From NCBI RefSeq assembly GCF_003598715.1, contig NZ_QZFU01000035.1, forward strand, positions 1 to 64,000: DNA of 64,000 nucleotides. Direction: 5' to 3'. Below, in pieces: positions 1 through 7,785 of this stretch. This DNA is from Nocardia panacis (GTDB lineage: Bacteria > Actinomycetota > Actinomycetes > Mycobacteriales > Mycobacteriaceae). Both the position numbers and the translations under genes were made by a program. Every line of letters starts with the position of its first letter. Position 1 is the first letter of the stretch. The notes beneath the pieces are model-generated. The model saw nothing but the letters and a program-made list of their open reading frames with translations. It made no database searches and was not told the DNA's origin.

Positions 1-248
1 TGGGTGCGCGGCCGTTGCGTCGCACGATCCAACGCGAGATCGAGGACCAGCTCTCGGAGAAGATCCTGTTCGGCGAGATCGGTCCCGGACAGGTCATCAC
101 CGTCGACGTCGAAGGCTGGAACGGCGAGGGTTCGGGCGAGGACGCCAAGTTCGTCTTCGCCGGCAAGGCCAAGCTGACCAAGCCCGAGCCGGTCGAGGAC
201 AAGCCGGTCGCGGCCCTCGCGGGCGATACGGCGGCTGCCGCAGAGTAG
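1..248 (+). CDS. clpC: ClpC AAA+ ATPase, C-terminal fragment
   Basis: The window opens inside this gene; the reading frame starts at base 3 and ends at TAG 246-248, giving about 81 residues. The fragment begins GARPLRRTIQREIEDQLSEK, the conserved end of the second AAA+ module (D2 small domain) of ClpC, the Hsp100 unfoldase that feeds substrates to ClpP1P2 in the cytoplasm. It finishes with an Ala/Glu/Pro-rich tail. The family protein is about 850 residues, so roughly nine tenths lies upstream of the window. In M. tuberculosis clpC1 (Rv3596c) also neighbours the mhuD-radA-carD block found here. The following hairpin is its likely terminator. Identification is strong; nothing can be said about the promoter. 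Confidence 0.9.
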   Translation, partial: GARPLRRTIQREIEDQLSEKILFGEIGPGQVITVDVEGWNGEGSGEDAKFVFAGKAKLTKPEPVEDKPVAALAGDTAAAAE

Positions 249-260
249 TCCATACCGAGA

Positions 261-296
261 CCCCCGCTACCGATTCGCTTCGGTAGCGGGGGTTTT
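261..296 (+). terminator. Bidirectional intrinsic terminator after clpC
   Basis: A perfect 12-bp stem (CCCCCGCTACCG / CGGTAGCGGGGG) with an 8-nt loop is followed by TTTT. It sits between the clpC stop and the end of the convergent oxidoreductase gene, so it can serve both transcripts. Confidence 0.88.
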
Positions 297-307
297 CGGT
301 TGTACAC

Positions 308-1117
308 CTAGTCCAGTAGCGCGCGGACCGGCGCGAAAGCGGCCGCGAGGTCTTCGGGAACCAGCACCTCGTCGATGCCGAGCGCGTCCCGGCGGGCCGC
401 CAGGGCCGCGGCGGCGCTGCCCGGATCCGGATCGAGGAATCCGGCCGCGCCCGCCGCCCGCAGTTCGTCGGCGGTGTGGCCGAACTGCCGGGCGATCCAG
501 GTGGGCACCTGGTCGCCCAGGCCGACCAGTTGATGACCGAAGCGGATATCGCGGTCGGTGTTGTCGCGCACCACCCGCACCATCTCGGCCAATTCGGATT
601 CGGTGGTCAGCGGTCCGGCGGCGAGGATGATCCGGTCGGCTACGGTCGCGGCCGCCGCCAGCATCCGCGGGCCGCTCGCGGCGATGACGACCGGCGGCGC
701 GGGATCGACGCCCGCACGCACCGCGGCGACCGTCGCCAAGAGGTGGGCGCGCCGCTCAGCCGCGGAACCCCAAGGGCGGCCCAGTTTCTCGGCCTCGCCC
801 GCCGCGTCGGGGCGGCCGATGCCGATACCGAGTTCGAACCGGCCCGCCGAGAGCAGTTGCAGCGCGGCCACCTCGCGCACGGTGGCGGTGGCGGTCCGCA
901 ACGGGGCGGCCAGCACATGGGGGCGCAGTCGCAGCGTTGCGGTGACCCCGGCCGCCGCCGCCAGCGTGGGGAACGGCGAGGCGATGTGGAGGGTGTCCGG
1001 CAGCAACAGTGTGCGATAGCCGTCGCGTTCCGCCTGCTGGGCGAGGTCTGTCCATTGCGCCCCGGATCGAGGGGTGGCGATGAGACCGAATTGGATGGGC
1101 ATATCCCAAGCCTGCAC
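308..1117 (-). CDS. LLM-class (luciferase-like) F420-dependent oxidoreductase
   Basis: A protein of 269 residues with the luciferase-like TIM-barrel pattern: an N-terminal strand MPIQFGLIATP, then LLLPDTLH, and the family signature SAGRFELGIGIGRPDAAGEA near residues 90-110. Such proteins in actinobacteria usually use coenzyme F420 (some FMN) for hydride transfer to unknown substrates; the cofactor here is inferred from the family. It is slightly short for the family. An internal ATG five codons in (position 1102) is an equally good start. It stands alone, with a terminator after it and an unrelated two-component pair upstream on the same strand. The substrate cannot be predicted. Confidence 0.75.
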   Translation of the reverse strand: MQAWDMPIQFGLIATPRSGAQWTDLAQQAERDGYRTLLLPDTLHIASPFPTLAAAAGVTATLRLRPHVLAAPLRTATATVREVAALQLLSAGRFELGIGIGRPDAAGEAEKLGRPWGSAAERRAHLLATVAAVRAGVDPAPPVVIAASGPRMLAAAATVADRIILAAGPLTTESELAEMVRVVRDNTDRDIRFGHQLVGLGDQVPTWIARQFGHTADELRAAGAAGFLDPDPGSAAAALAARRDALGIDEVLVPEDLAAAFAPVRALLD

Positions 1118-1173
1118 CCCGCTGCGGCACGAGACATCGGATTGGCGGCGTAGCTCGAGCTACGCGTGGCGGA

Positions 1174-1836
1174 CTATTGCCAACCGGGACGGACCAGTCC
1201 GGATTCGTAGGCCAGCACGACGAGTTGGGTGCGGTCGCGGGCGTCGAGTTTGGTGAGGATGCGGCTGACATGGGTGCGGGCCGTCGCCGGACTCATGAAC
1301 AGGCGCGCGCCGATCTCGGCATTGGTCATTCCCTCGGCGACCAGGGTCATGACCTCGCGTTCCCGGTCGGTGAGTGTGGACAGGGCAGCGGGCGGCGGCT
1401 CTTTGGCGTGGGCGGAGAATTCGGCGATCAGGCGACGGGTGACGCCGGGGGACAGCAGCGCCTCACCGGCGGCGACGACCCGCACGGCGCGCACCAGGTC
1501 CGCCGGTTCGGTGTGTTTGACCAGGAATCCGGTCGCGCCGACGCGCATGGCCTCGAAAACGTATTCGTCGAGTTCGAAGGTGGTCAGCACCACCACGCGG
1601 ACCTCGGACAGTGCCGGGTCGGCCACGATCATCCGGGTGGCGGCCAGCCCGTCCAGCAGCGGCATGCGGATATCCATCAGCACCACGTCGGGGACCAGGG
1701 CGCGCGTGCGCTCCACGGCCTGTTCGCCGTTCGCGGCCTCGCCGACCACCTCGATACCGTCCTGCGCCGCGAGCAGCGCGACGAAGCCGCCGCGCACCAG
1801 CGCCTGATCGTCGGCCACCAGCACTCGAATGCTCAT
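1174..1836 (-). CDS. NarL/LuxR-family response regulator
   Basis: This 220-residue regulator has an N-terminal receiver domain with acidic residues D9/D10, phospho-acceptor Asp55 in VVLMDIRMP and a conserved Lys near residue 105. A C-terminal LuxR-type helix-turn-helix (LTDREREVMTLVAEGMTNAEI) binds DNA. It lies 20 bp downstream of the histidine kinase gene on the same strand, so the two form a kinase-regulator operon. The divergent ABC exporter next to the kinase is the obvious regulatory target, as in many actinobacterial exporter modules; that link is inferred from position. Confidence 0.88.
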   Translation of the reverse strand: MSIRVLVADDQALVRGGFVALLAAQDGIEVVGEAANGEQAVERTRALVPDVVLMDIRMPLLDGLAATRMIVADPALSEVRVVVLTTFELDEYVFEAMRVGATGFLVKHTEPADLVRAVRVVAAGEALLSPGVTRRLIAEFSAHAKEPPPAALSTLTDREREVMTLVAEGMTNAEIGARLFMSPATARTHVSRILTKLDARDRTQLVVLAYESGLVRPGWQ

Positions 1837-1856
1837 CGCGCCCTCCGCTCGATAAT

Positions 1857-3275
1857 TCAGCTCGGCCGGACGCCGGGCGGCACGCTCACCGCATCGGCCG
1901 CCCGGTCTTCTCGCTGCGGGCCTGGCGCGGGCCGGGCCGGGGGTGCTTCGCTACCGGGTTCGTAGGCGGGCAGTCGGGCCGCCACCCGGAAGCCGCCGCT
2001 GGGGCGCGGCCCGGCGGTGAGCGCGCCGCCGAGCGCGTGCGTGCGCTCGCGCATGCCGAGGATGCCGTTGCCGCCCGATCCGGTGCGCGGCGGGTTCTCG
2101 GTGGGACGGGTGTTGTCGACGGTGATATCGACCGAGTCGGCGGTGTAGCGGACGGTGACGGTGGCCGCCGCGCCGGGCGCGTGGCGTACCACATTGGTCA
2201 GCGCCTCCTGGACGATCCTGGAGGCCGCCACATCGATGACGCTCGGCAGTTTCCGCGCCTCGCCGACCACCCTGGTGCCGACGACGAGTCCGGCGGCGCG
2301 GGTGCGCTGTAGCAGCGCGTCCAGGTCGTCGATGCTGGGCGCGGGCGCGCGCGGTGCGGGGCGGACCGGCGGTTCGGGTTGTCGCACGGTCGAATACCGT
2401 TCCGGCGCACCGATATCGCGTCCGAAAAGGCCGAAGATCCGTGTATTGGAAGGGTCTTCGTAGCGGCCGGGTTCGCTGTCCGAAACCGGCTGCACCGGTT
2501 CGTATTCCGCCCCGGCGAGTCCGGTTCCGGACCGAATCGAGTGCAGCAGTGTGTGCACGTCGGCGAGTGCGTCCTTGCTGGTGGTCTTGATGGTGGCCAG
2601 TGCGGCGGCGGCCTGCTCGGGTTTGCGATCGAACAGTTCCAGCGCCACCGAGGACTGCACATTGATCAGCGAAAGACTGTGTGCCAGAACGTCGTGCAGT
2701 TCGCGCGCGATGGCGAGGCGCTCCTCGCTGGCGCGTCTGGCCCGCTGTGCCTGTTCGTCGCGATGCGCCGCCTCGGCCCGCTGGCGCCGGGCCAGCAGCG
2801 CCGCCGAGCGCTGGCGGATGCCCTCGGCGATGAGCACCAGCACGCTCAGCCAGGCGGCCAAGGCGAAGATCATCGGCCAGTGCGGGGGATAGCCCATGGC
2901 CACGGGCAGCGGGAAGACCAGGCACAGGAACCCGAGCGGCGCCACGGGATAGGTCCACCAGCGCGATCCGGTGGTCGCGGCGGTCAGGAAGGCGACGACC
3001 AGGCTCAGGAAGATCGGTCCGTACCCGTATCCGGCCATGATGTAGGCCAGGCAGATGCCGACGGCGAACCACAGCACCGGCACCGGCTGGTATCTGCGCC
3101 ACAGCAGCGCGGCGGGGCCGACGAGCAGCAACAGGTAGCCGAACAGGCCCAGCGGATGCATATCGGGCTGCGCCCGATTGGCGAAGGACCCGCCGAGGAC
3201 CACCACCGCGGTGACGGCCAGTGCGACCCCCCAGTCCCGCGCGAGCAAGCGACCTGTCAACCCTGGCACCTTCAC
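1857..3275 (-). CDS. Membrane sensor histidine kinase (HisKA_3 type)
   Basis: From a GTG at 3275 the protein has 472 residues. Four to six hydrophobic segments occupy residues 15-150 and no large extracellular domain is visible. A dimerisation/phosphotransfer domain follows, with His194 in ARELHDVLAHS. A HATPase domain near residues 370-440 carries the N-box QEALTNVVRH and the G-box GNGILGMRERTHALGG. A proline-rich stretch (about 280-320) separates the two. The frame stays open upstream to 4271, but that part overlaps the divergent ABC gene and has no protein-like character, so I reject the longer start. The downstream regulator is its partner. Confidence 0.87.
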   Translation of the reverse strand: MKVPGLTGRLLARDWGVALAVTAVVVLGGSFANRAQPDMHPLGLFGYLLLLVGPAALLWRRYQPVPVLWFAVGICLAYIMAGYGYGPIFLSLVVAFLTAATTGSRWWTYPVAPLGFLCLVFPLPVAMGYPPHWPMIFALAAWLSVLVLIAEGIRQRSAALLARRQRAEAAHRDEQAQRARRASEERLAIARELHDVLAHSLSLINVQSSVALELFDRKPEQAAAALATIKTTSKDALADVHTLLHSIRSGTGLAGAEYEPVQPVSDSEPGRYEDPSNTRIFGLFGRDIGAPERYSTVRQPEPPVRPAPRAPAPSIDDLDALLQRTRAAGLVVGTRVVGEARKLPSVIDVAASRIVQEALTNVVRHAPGAAATVTVRYTADSVDITVDNTRPTENPPRTGSGGNGILGMRERTHALGGALTAGPRPSGGFRVAARLPAYEPGSEAPPARPAPGPQREDRAADAVSVPPGVRPS

Positions 3276-3386
3276 ATGAGTCAGCCTATTGCGCCGAACC
3301 CGATTGCGAAGTCCGCCTGGAAACGTAGCCTCGACATCGCTCGCCGACGGATGTGTCGGCGCACCGTCGCGGCGGATGCTTCGGAC

Positions 3387-4289
3387 ATGACCGATTCGAT
3401 CGTGGTCACCGAGGGGTTGACCAAACGCTATGGTGCGCAGACCGCCGTGGACGCGGTGCGCATGCGAGTAGGGGCCGGGGAGATCTACGGATTCCTCGGG
3501 CCGAACGGTGCGGGCAAGACGACGACGCTGCGCATGCTGGTCGGTCTGATCCGGCCGAGTGCGGGTCGCGCGACGGTGCTGGGCCGCCCGCCCGGCGATC
3601 CGGCGGCATTGCGCCGCATCGGTGTTCTCATCGAGGGACCGGGTTTCTACCCCTACCTCTCCGGTGCGGACAACCTGCGTGTGCTCGCCGATTACCGGGG
3701 ACTCGGCGGCGCGGCGGTGGCCGAGGCGCTGGACCGGGTCGGGCTCACCGCGCGGGCCGGTGACCGGTTTCGCACCTATTCGCTGGGTATGAAGCAGCGA
3801 CTGGGGGTGGGCGCCGCCCTGCTCGGCCGCCCCGACCTGCTGATACTCGACGAGCCGACCAACGGCCTCGATCCGGCGGGTATGGCCGAGATGCGGGAGT
3901 TGATCGTCGCGCTCGCCGCCGACGGGCACACCGTGGTGCTGTCGAGTCATCTGCTCGGCGAGGTGCAGGAGATCTGCGACCGGGTCGGGGTCATCTCCGG
4001 CGGTCGGCTGCTCACCGAGTCGACGGTGGCCGAATTGCGCGGCGCGGCAACCATTCTGCTGCGCGCCGACCCGCTCGAGGTGGCCTACCCGGCGGTGCGG
4101 GCGGTCCTCGGCGCGCGCCATGCACTGATGACGGACAGGGGAATTCGGATCGAGGCCGGAGCCGATTTGGCGCCGGTGGTGGCTCGGGCGGTCGTCGAAT
4201 CGGGGGCGCGGCTGCTCGAGCTGCGCATCGATGAGAAGTCCCTGGAGGAAGTGTTTTTCGAGATGACTCAACTGGAGGTCGCGTCATGA
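3387..4289 (+). CDS. ABC transporter ATP-binding protein (exporter type)
   Basis: From ATG 3387 this is a 300-residue ATPase. Walker A is GPNGAGKTT near residue 40, the signature region is SLGMKQRLGVGAALL, Walker B is LLILDEPTNGLDP, and the switch His is in SSHLLGEVQ. The C-terminal tail resembles drug or bacitracin exporters of the CcmA/BcrA family. The stop overlaps the permease start (ATGA at 4286-4289), so the two are translationally coupled. The frame is open far upstream of 3387, but that part is antisense to the kinase gene. Probable role: energising export or resistance; the substrate is unknown. Confidence 0.9.
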   Translation: MTDSIVVTEGLTKRYGAQTAVDAVRMRVGAGEIYGFLGPNGAGKTTTLRMLVGLIRPSAGRATVLGRPPGDPAALRRIGVLIEGPGFYPYLSGADNLRVLADYRGLGGAAVAEALDRVGLTARAGDRFRTYSLGMKQRLGVGAALLGRPDLLILDEPTNGLDPAGMAEMRELIVALAADGHTVVLSSHLLGEVQEICDRVGVISGGRLLTESTVAELRGAATILLRADPLEVAYPAVRAVLGARHALMTDRGIRIEAGADLAPVVARAVVESGARLLELRIDEKSLEEVFFEMTQLEVAS

Positions 4290-5134
4290 TCGCGCTACTC
4301 GCCTGCACCAGAGCCGAATTGCGGCGACTGGGCCACTGGCCCGCGTTCTGGATCGTGCTCGGCGTCTGGCAGGCGCTGAACCTGGTGTTCGCCTACGTAT
4401 TCAATTATCTGGCCTATTCCAGCGGAGAGTCGAGCCGGATGTCGAATGGCCTGCCGCGCGAACAACTGCTGGGGCAGATGCTGCCCTCGGCGGTGCCCGA
4501 GGTGTTCACCCAGGGGATGGCGATGTTCGGCGGTGCGCTCGTGCTGGTGCTCGGTGCGCTCGCGGTGGGCAGCGGATTCGGTTGGGGTACTTGGAAAACC
4601 GCGTTCACGCAGGGGCCGCCGCGCGCGGCGGTGCTCGGTGCGACGATGCTGGCCCTGCTGCTGGTGGTAGTAGCGCTGGTGTGCGCGGTATTCGTGGTCG
4701 ACACCGGGGTGGCCGCGGTGATCGCGGGCAGTCAGGGCGCGTCCCCGGCATTGCCCTCGCTGTCGCGTGCGTTGCTCGGGATCGGCGCCGGGATCGCGAT
4801 CCTCGGCATGTGGACGCTGCTCGGGGCGCTGATCGGCGCGGTGGCGCGCGGACCCGCGCTCGCGGTCGGGCTCGGGCTGGTCTGGGTGCTGGTGGTGGAG
4901 AATCTGCTGCGCGGTGTCGGCAGTATTTTCGCGCCGATCAGGGGTGTCACCGATCATCTGCCCGGCACCGCGGCGGGATCGCTGGCCGGTGCCATGCGCA
5001 CTGTTGCGGGGTCCGCGACGCCGGGGGTACTCGATACCCTCTCCGGGTCGCAGTCGGTGATTCTGCTGGCGCTCTATGCCGCCGTCTTCGTGATCGGAAC
5101 GCTGTGGCTGTTCCGGCGGCGCGATGTGGCGTGA
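4286..5134 (+). CDS. ABC-2 type transporter permease
   Basis: A hydrophobic 282-residue protein with about six membrane segments (for example near residues 20-40, 85-105, 120-150, 165-205 and 258-275) and a basic C-terminal end FRRRDVA. It starts four bases inside the ATPase gene and is its membrane partner. Together with the divergent kinase/regulator genes it makes a regulated exporter module. No substrate-specific feature is visible. Confidence 0.85.
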   Translation: MIALLACTRAELRRLGHWPAFWIVLGVWQALNLVFAYVFNYLAYSSGESSRMSNGLPREQLLGQMLPSAVPEVFTQGMAMFGGALVLVLGALAVGSGFGWGTWKTAFTQGPPRAAVLGATMLALLLVVVALVCAVFVVDTGVAAVIAGSQGASPALPSLSRALLGIGAGIAILGMWTLLGALIGAVARGPALAVGLGLVWVLVVENLLRGVGSIFAPIRGVTDHLPGTAAGSLAGAMRTVAGSATPGVLDTLSGSQSVILLALYAAVFVIGTLWLFRRRDVA

Positions 5135-5153
5135 CAGGTCTCCGAACGGCCTG

Positions 5154-5181
5154 CCGCACACCGATTCTCGGCACCGTGCGG
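5154..5181 (+). terminator. Weak hairpin downstream of the ABC permease
   Basis: A 6-bp stem (CCGCAC / GTGCGG) with a 16-nt loop lies 20 bp after the permease stop. There is no T tract, so termination here is only possible. Confidence 0.25.
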
Positions 5182-5273
5182 TGTCAGTTCCGATCGGATC
5201 CCGCCGCCACAGCGCCGAAAGCGGGCGCGACGGGTAGGTTCGTGCTGAATCGATCAACGGCGAAAGGAATGCG

Positions 5274-5717
5274 ATGCCCACACGTACCGCGCGCACCGCT
5301 TGGACCGGCACCCTCCAGGAGGGGACGGGACAGGTGGAGCTGGCCAGTTCCGGCGTCGGCAAGTACGACGTCTCCTTCCCCAAGCGCTCGGCCGACAACG
5401 CGGACGGGACCACCAGCCCGGAGGAATTGATCGCCGCGGCGCACTCCTCCTGCTACGCCATGGCGCTCTCGGCGCAGATCGGCAATGCGGGCGGCACTCC
5501 CGAAAGCCTGGATATCACCGCTGATGTCACCCTCGGCCCCGATCCGGCGGGCGGGTTCCGGATCAGCCGGATCAAGCTGACGGTGCGCGGCCGCGCCTCC
5601 GGTATCGATGCCGCCCAATTCGCCGAGGCCGCCGCTGCGGCGAAGGCGGGCTGCCCGGTCAGCAAGGCGCTGGCGGGCGTGGACACCATCGAACTGGACG
5701 CGGTCTTCGAATCCTGA
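5274..5717 (+). CDS. OsmC-family peroxiredoxin
   Basis: A 147-residue protein with the OsmC/Ohr fold signature. The two redox cysteines are in place: Cys60 in AAHSSCYAMALS and Cys127 in KAGCPVSKAL. OsmC proteins reduce organic hydroperoxides in the cytoplasm using thiol cofactors. Length and the sequence TSPEELIAAAHSSC fit the OsmC rather than the Ohr branch. The gene stands alone, with 139 bp upstream and a hairpin directly downstream. Confidence 0.9.
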   Translation: MPTRTARTAWTGTLQEGTGQVELASSGVGKYDVSFPKRSADNADGTTSPEELIAAAHSSCYAMALSAQIGNAGGTPESLDITADVTLGPDPAGGFRISRIKLTVRGRASGIDAAQFAEAAAAAKAGCPVSKALAGVDTIELDAVFES

Positions 5718-5726
5718 ACGCGAGCA

Positions 5727-5755
5727 CCCGGTTTCCCGCCGATCGGGAAACCGGG
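5727..5755 (+). terminator. Hairpin between convergent osmC and membrane-protein genes
   Basis: A perfect 11-bp stem (CCCGGTTTCCC / GGGAAACCGGG) with a 7-nt loop fills the 48-bp gap between two convergent genes. There is no T run, but the position and stability fit a shared terminator. Confidence 0.6.
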
Positions 5756-5765
5756 ACGCGACCTG

Positions 5766-6233
5766 CTACGGCCGAAAATAGGCTCGGCTGTCGGCGCGAT
5801 ACATGGCGCCGATGGCCACGAAGACGGCCGCGATGTGGATCAGGCGCAGCAGGCCGACCAGCACCGCGTCGGCGCTCACGCCGTCGAATAGCGCGTCGGG
5901 ATGGTAGAGCACCGCTTCGATCGGCCCCACGAGCAGCGAGGCCGACCCGAAGACGCCGATTCCGACGGTGAGCACGGCCCGCGCCCAGCGCGCGCCGTGC
6001 GTCATCCGCACCGCGACAATGAAAACCACCGCGTACACCGCCAGACGCACGCCGACATTGATACTGAGCCCGACCCCGTTCGGCTCCGGCTCTCGCAGCG
6101 CCGCCGTCACATGTTCGATCCCCTCACCGACCCCGGCCAGCAGCGCGGTCACCACCGCGACGAAGGCCACCAGCACCCCGCGCGGCGGATTCTGGCGTGG
6201 TCGGGCGGGAACGAAGAAGGCAGTGCCGGTCAT
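5766..6233 (-). CDS. Small integral membrane protein, unknown function
   Basis: A 155-residue protein with four predicted membrane helices (about residues 20-38, 58-80, 88-108 and 120-142) and short loops. I do not recognise a family with certainty; actinobacterial genomes carry many four-helix proteins of this kind. It lies downstream of cbtA on the same strand with a 35-bp gap, so it could be co-transcribed from the cobalamin-riboswitch promoter, although an imperfect inverted repeat around its start may interfere. No metal-binding cluster is visible. Confidence 0.55.
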   Translation of the reverse strand: MTGTAFFVPARPRQNPPRGVLVAFVAVVTALLAGVGEGIEHVTAALREPEPNGVGLSINVGVRLAVYAVVFIVAVRMTHGARWARAVLTVGIGVFGSASLLVGPIEAVLYHPDALFDGVSADAVLVGLLRLIHIAAVFVAIGAMYRADSRAYFRP

Positions 6234-6268
6234 GGAACCGACACTGCCCCGGCACTTCTCGACGCGGA

Positions 6269-7027
6269 TCAGACTGCGGTAGTGATACCGGCTCGTACGG
6301 CGGTATCACGTCCCGACGCGAAATCAGTGAGCACGGCGAAACCAAGTGCCAGCGCGGCCCACAGCGTGGCCGTCTCGCCGAGGGAGACCGCGCGGAACTG
6401 CCACAGCAGCGTCGCGGGGAAGTCGGACTTCACCTCGTTGATACCCGGCAGCAGAATGTAGCCGACCGCGACGATCACCAGGAACGCCGCGACCCCCGCC
6501 GACAGTCGAACTGTATCGCGTTGGGCGCGCAGCACCTTGAACAGGTACACCCCCGCGCCGACGGCCGCGAAACCGAGCAGCACCGCCGCGAACCACAGCA
6601 GCGTGCGCTGGTTGATGGTGTCCGGCTCACCCACGGCAGGTGGATTCGCCGGATATTTGAAGAACGGCACCGCGACAATGGCGGCCCAGCCGCCGAGGCC
6701 GAGCAGCAGCGCCAGTTTCGGACCCGGCAGCGCGGTGTGGCGTCGGGCGAAATGCGCGGCCGTACCGAACAGCGCCCCGAGCGCCAGCCCGGCCAATCCG
6801 AGTGCGAGGAACTGACCCGCCTTCTGGCCGGTGCGGCTGACCAGCGGCTCCCCCTCGTGGGTGTGACCGCCGGATTCGGTGGCGCTGTGTGCCTCCTCGA
6901 TCGCGATGGCCGCGTCCACCTTGGGCTCGCCGAGGGTGAAACCCACGGTGGCGGCCAGTAAACCCGCGATCAGACCGGCGAGCAGGCCGCGCAGCAGCAG
7001 TGTTCTGAGCGGTCCGGTCAGTGGCAC
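6269..7027 (-). CDS. cbtA: CbtA, cobalt transporter subunit
   Basis: From a GTG at 7027 the protein has 252 residues with five to six membrane segments. After the first helix is a histidine/glutamate-containing loop (EEAHSATESGGHTHEGEPL), followed by a second helix. The order helix-His loop-helices matches CbtA, which with CbtB forms a predicted cobalt uptake channel in B12-dependent bacteria. The start overlaps the cbtB stop by ten bases. The frame is open upstream to 7306 but there runs inside cbtB and its leader, so the GTG is the sensible start. A cobalamin riboswitch precedes the operon. Confidence 0.85.
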   Translation of the reverse strand: MPLTGPLRTLLLRGLLAGLIAGLLAATVGFTLGEPKVDAAIAIEEAHSATESGGHTHEGEPLVSRTGQKAGQFLALGLAGLALGALFGTAAHFARRHTALPGPKLALLLGLGGWAAIVAVPFFKYPANPPAVGEPDTINQRTLLWFAAVLLGFAAVGAGVYLFKVLRAQRDTVRLSAGVAAFLVIVAVGYILLPGINEVKSDFPATLLWQFRAVSLGETATLWAALALGFAVLTDFASGRDTAVRAGITTAV

Positions 7028-7212
7028 GGCACGCCCAGCAGGTGGCGTCCGTCGTGCATCAGCTCGTGCAGGTACATCCCGCTGCGCGAGATGACGCCCT
7101 GGTCGAAGCCGACCAGGTACAGCGTGAGCAGTGCGAGCAGTACGACACCGGCGGCGACGAGCAGCGTCGACAGGGAATCGGTCGCCCGGCTGGGCGAGTG
7201 CGCGATGGCCAT
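7018..7212 (-). CDS. cbtB: CbtB, cobalt transporter small subunit
   Basis: A 64-residue protein with one membrane helix (residues about 15-37) and the diagnostic C-terminal His-rich motif HELMHDGRHLLGVPCH. CbtB proteins carry this motif on the membrane face and are thought to deliver cobalt to CbtA. The ATG at 7212 is preceded by a strong ribosome site, AAGGAGG, seven bases upstream, which rules out the longer frame beginning at 7284 inside the riboswitch. Translation is coupled to cbtA by overlap. Confidence 0.88.
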   Translation of the reverse strand: MAIAHSPSRATDSLSTLLVAAGVVLLALLTLYLVGFDQGVISRSGMYLHELMHDGRHLLGVPCH

Positions 7213-7258
7213 TCGAGTCCTCCTTGGGATGTGCGCGTCCCATCGGGTTGTGCGCGAA

Positions 7259-7350
7259 GATGCCGGTGTCTGGCTGTCCGGCACCGGGACTCGGTGCGTG
7301 GATCACAGTGGCGCGACCGCTCCGGATTCACACCGGATTACCGCAGCACC
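7259..7350 (-). promoter_or_regulatory. Cobalamin riboswitch upstream of cbtBA
   Basis: Read on the minus strand, the leader shows the conserved core of the cobalamin (RF00174-type) riboswitch. In order: GGTGCTGCGG at 7350-7341, then TCCGGTGTGAATCCGGA, the hallmark GCCACTGTGA at 7312-7303, and the B12-box-like GACAGCCAGACACCGGC ending near 7261. It ends about 45 nt before the cbtB start. Between the two, a small TGGGA/TCCCA hairpin abuts the AAGGAGG ribosome site, so control is probably translational. Cobalamin binding should switch cobalt uptake off. The limits are approximate. Confidence 0.9.
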
Positions 7351-7417
7351 CTCGCTTTCCCTCGAACTGTGACACTCGCCGCCGGGCGGCGTCAATATGT
7401 GGCGGGCGCGCGTCCCG

Positions 7418-7729
7418 CTAGTTGGACTTGGCCGCCACGTCCAGCACGACCTCGAATTCCAGCAGCGAGGCGCCGGTGGCGACCGGCTTGCGCTCGGATC
7501 CGGCGTGCGCGGCCTTGGCCGGGCCGTCGCGCCAAGCGGCGAAGGACTCCTCCGAATCCCACTGCGTGACAACGAAGTAGCGATTCTCGCCCGCCGTCGG
7601 CCGCAGCAGTTGGAAGCCGAGGAAACCGGGCGAATTCTCCACCGCGTGCGCGCGATGGGCGAAGCGCTGCTCCAACTCCGGGCCCGCGCCCTCGGGGACC
7701 TCGATTGCGTTGATCTTCACAACAGCCAT
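7418..7729 (-). CDS. mhuD: MhuD-type heme-degrading monooxygenase
   Basis: A 103-residue ABM-fold protein nearly collinear with M. tuberculosis MhuD (Rv3592, about 105 residues). The residues known to matter in MhuD are present at the same numbers: Asn7 (VKINAIEV), Trp66 (AAWRDGP) and the heme-ligand His75 (AKAAHAG). MhuD cleaves heme without releasing CO and frees iron in the cytoplasm. In M. tuberculosis it also sits beside the Rv3591c hydrolase and mutY, as here, where the hydrolase is divergent with 56 bp between. Confidence 0.93.
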   Translation of the reverse strand: MAVVKINAIEVPEGAGPELEQRFAHRAHAVENSPGFLGFQLLRPTAGENRYFVVTQWDSEESFAAWRDGPAKAAHAGSERKPVATGASLLEFEVVLDVAAKSN

Positions 7730-7785
7730 GACTCCGACAATACGGCGGTGCGCGGCCGCCGCGCGGGTGCGGGCAGAATCGGGCG

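Noticed and set aside
820..850. tRNA-like T-loop sequence (GAGTTCGAACC)
   Set aside because: It lies inside the LLM oxidoreductase gene and no acceptor stem or other arms pair around it.
3276..4271. N-terminal extension of the histidine kinase up to 4271
   Set aside because: It would overlap the divergent ABC ATPase and has no membrane or sensor features. The GTG at 3275 directly precedes the first membrane helix.
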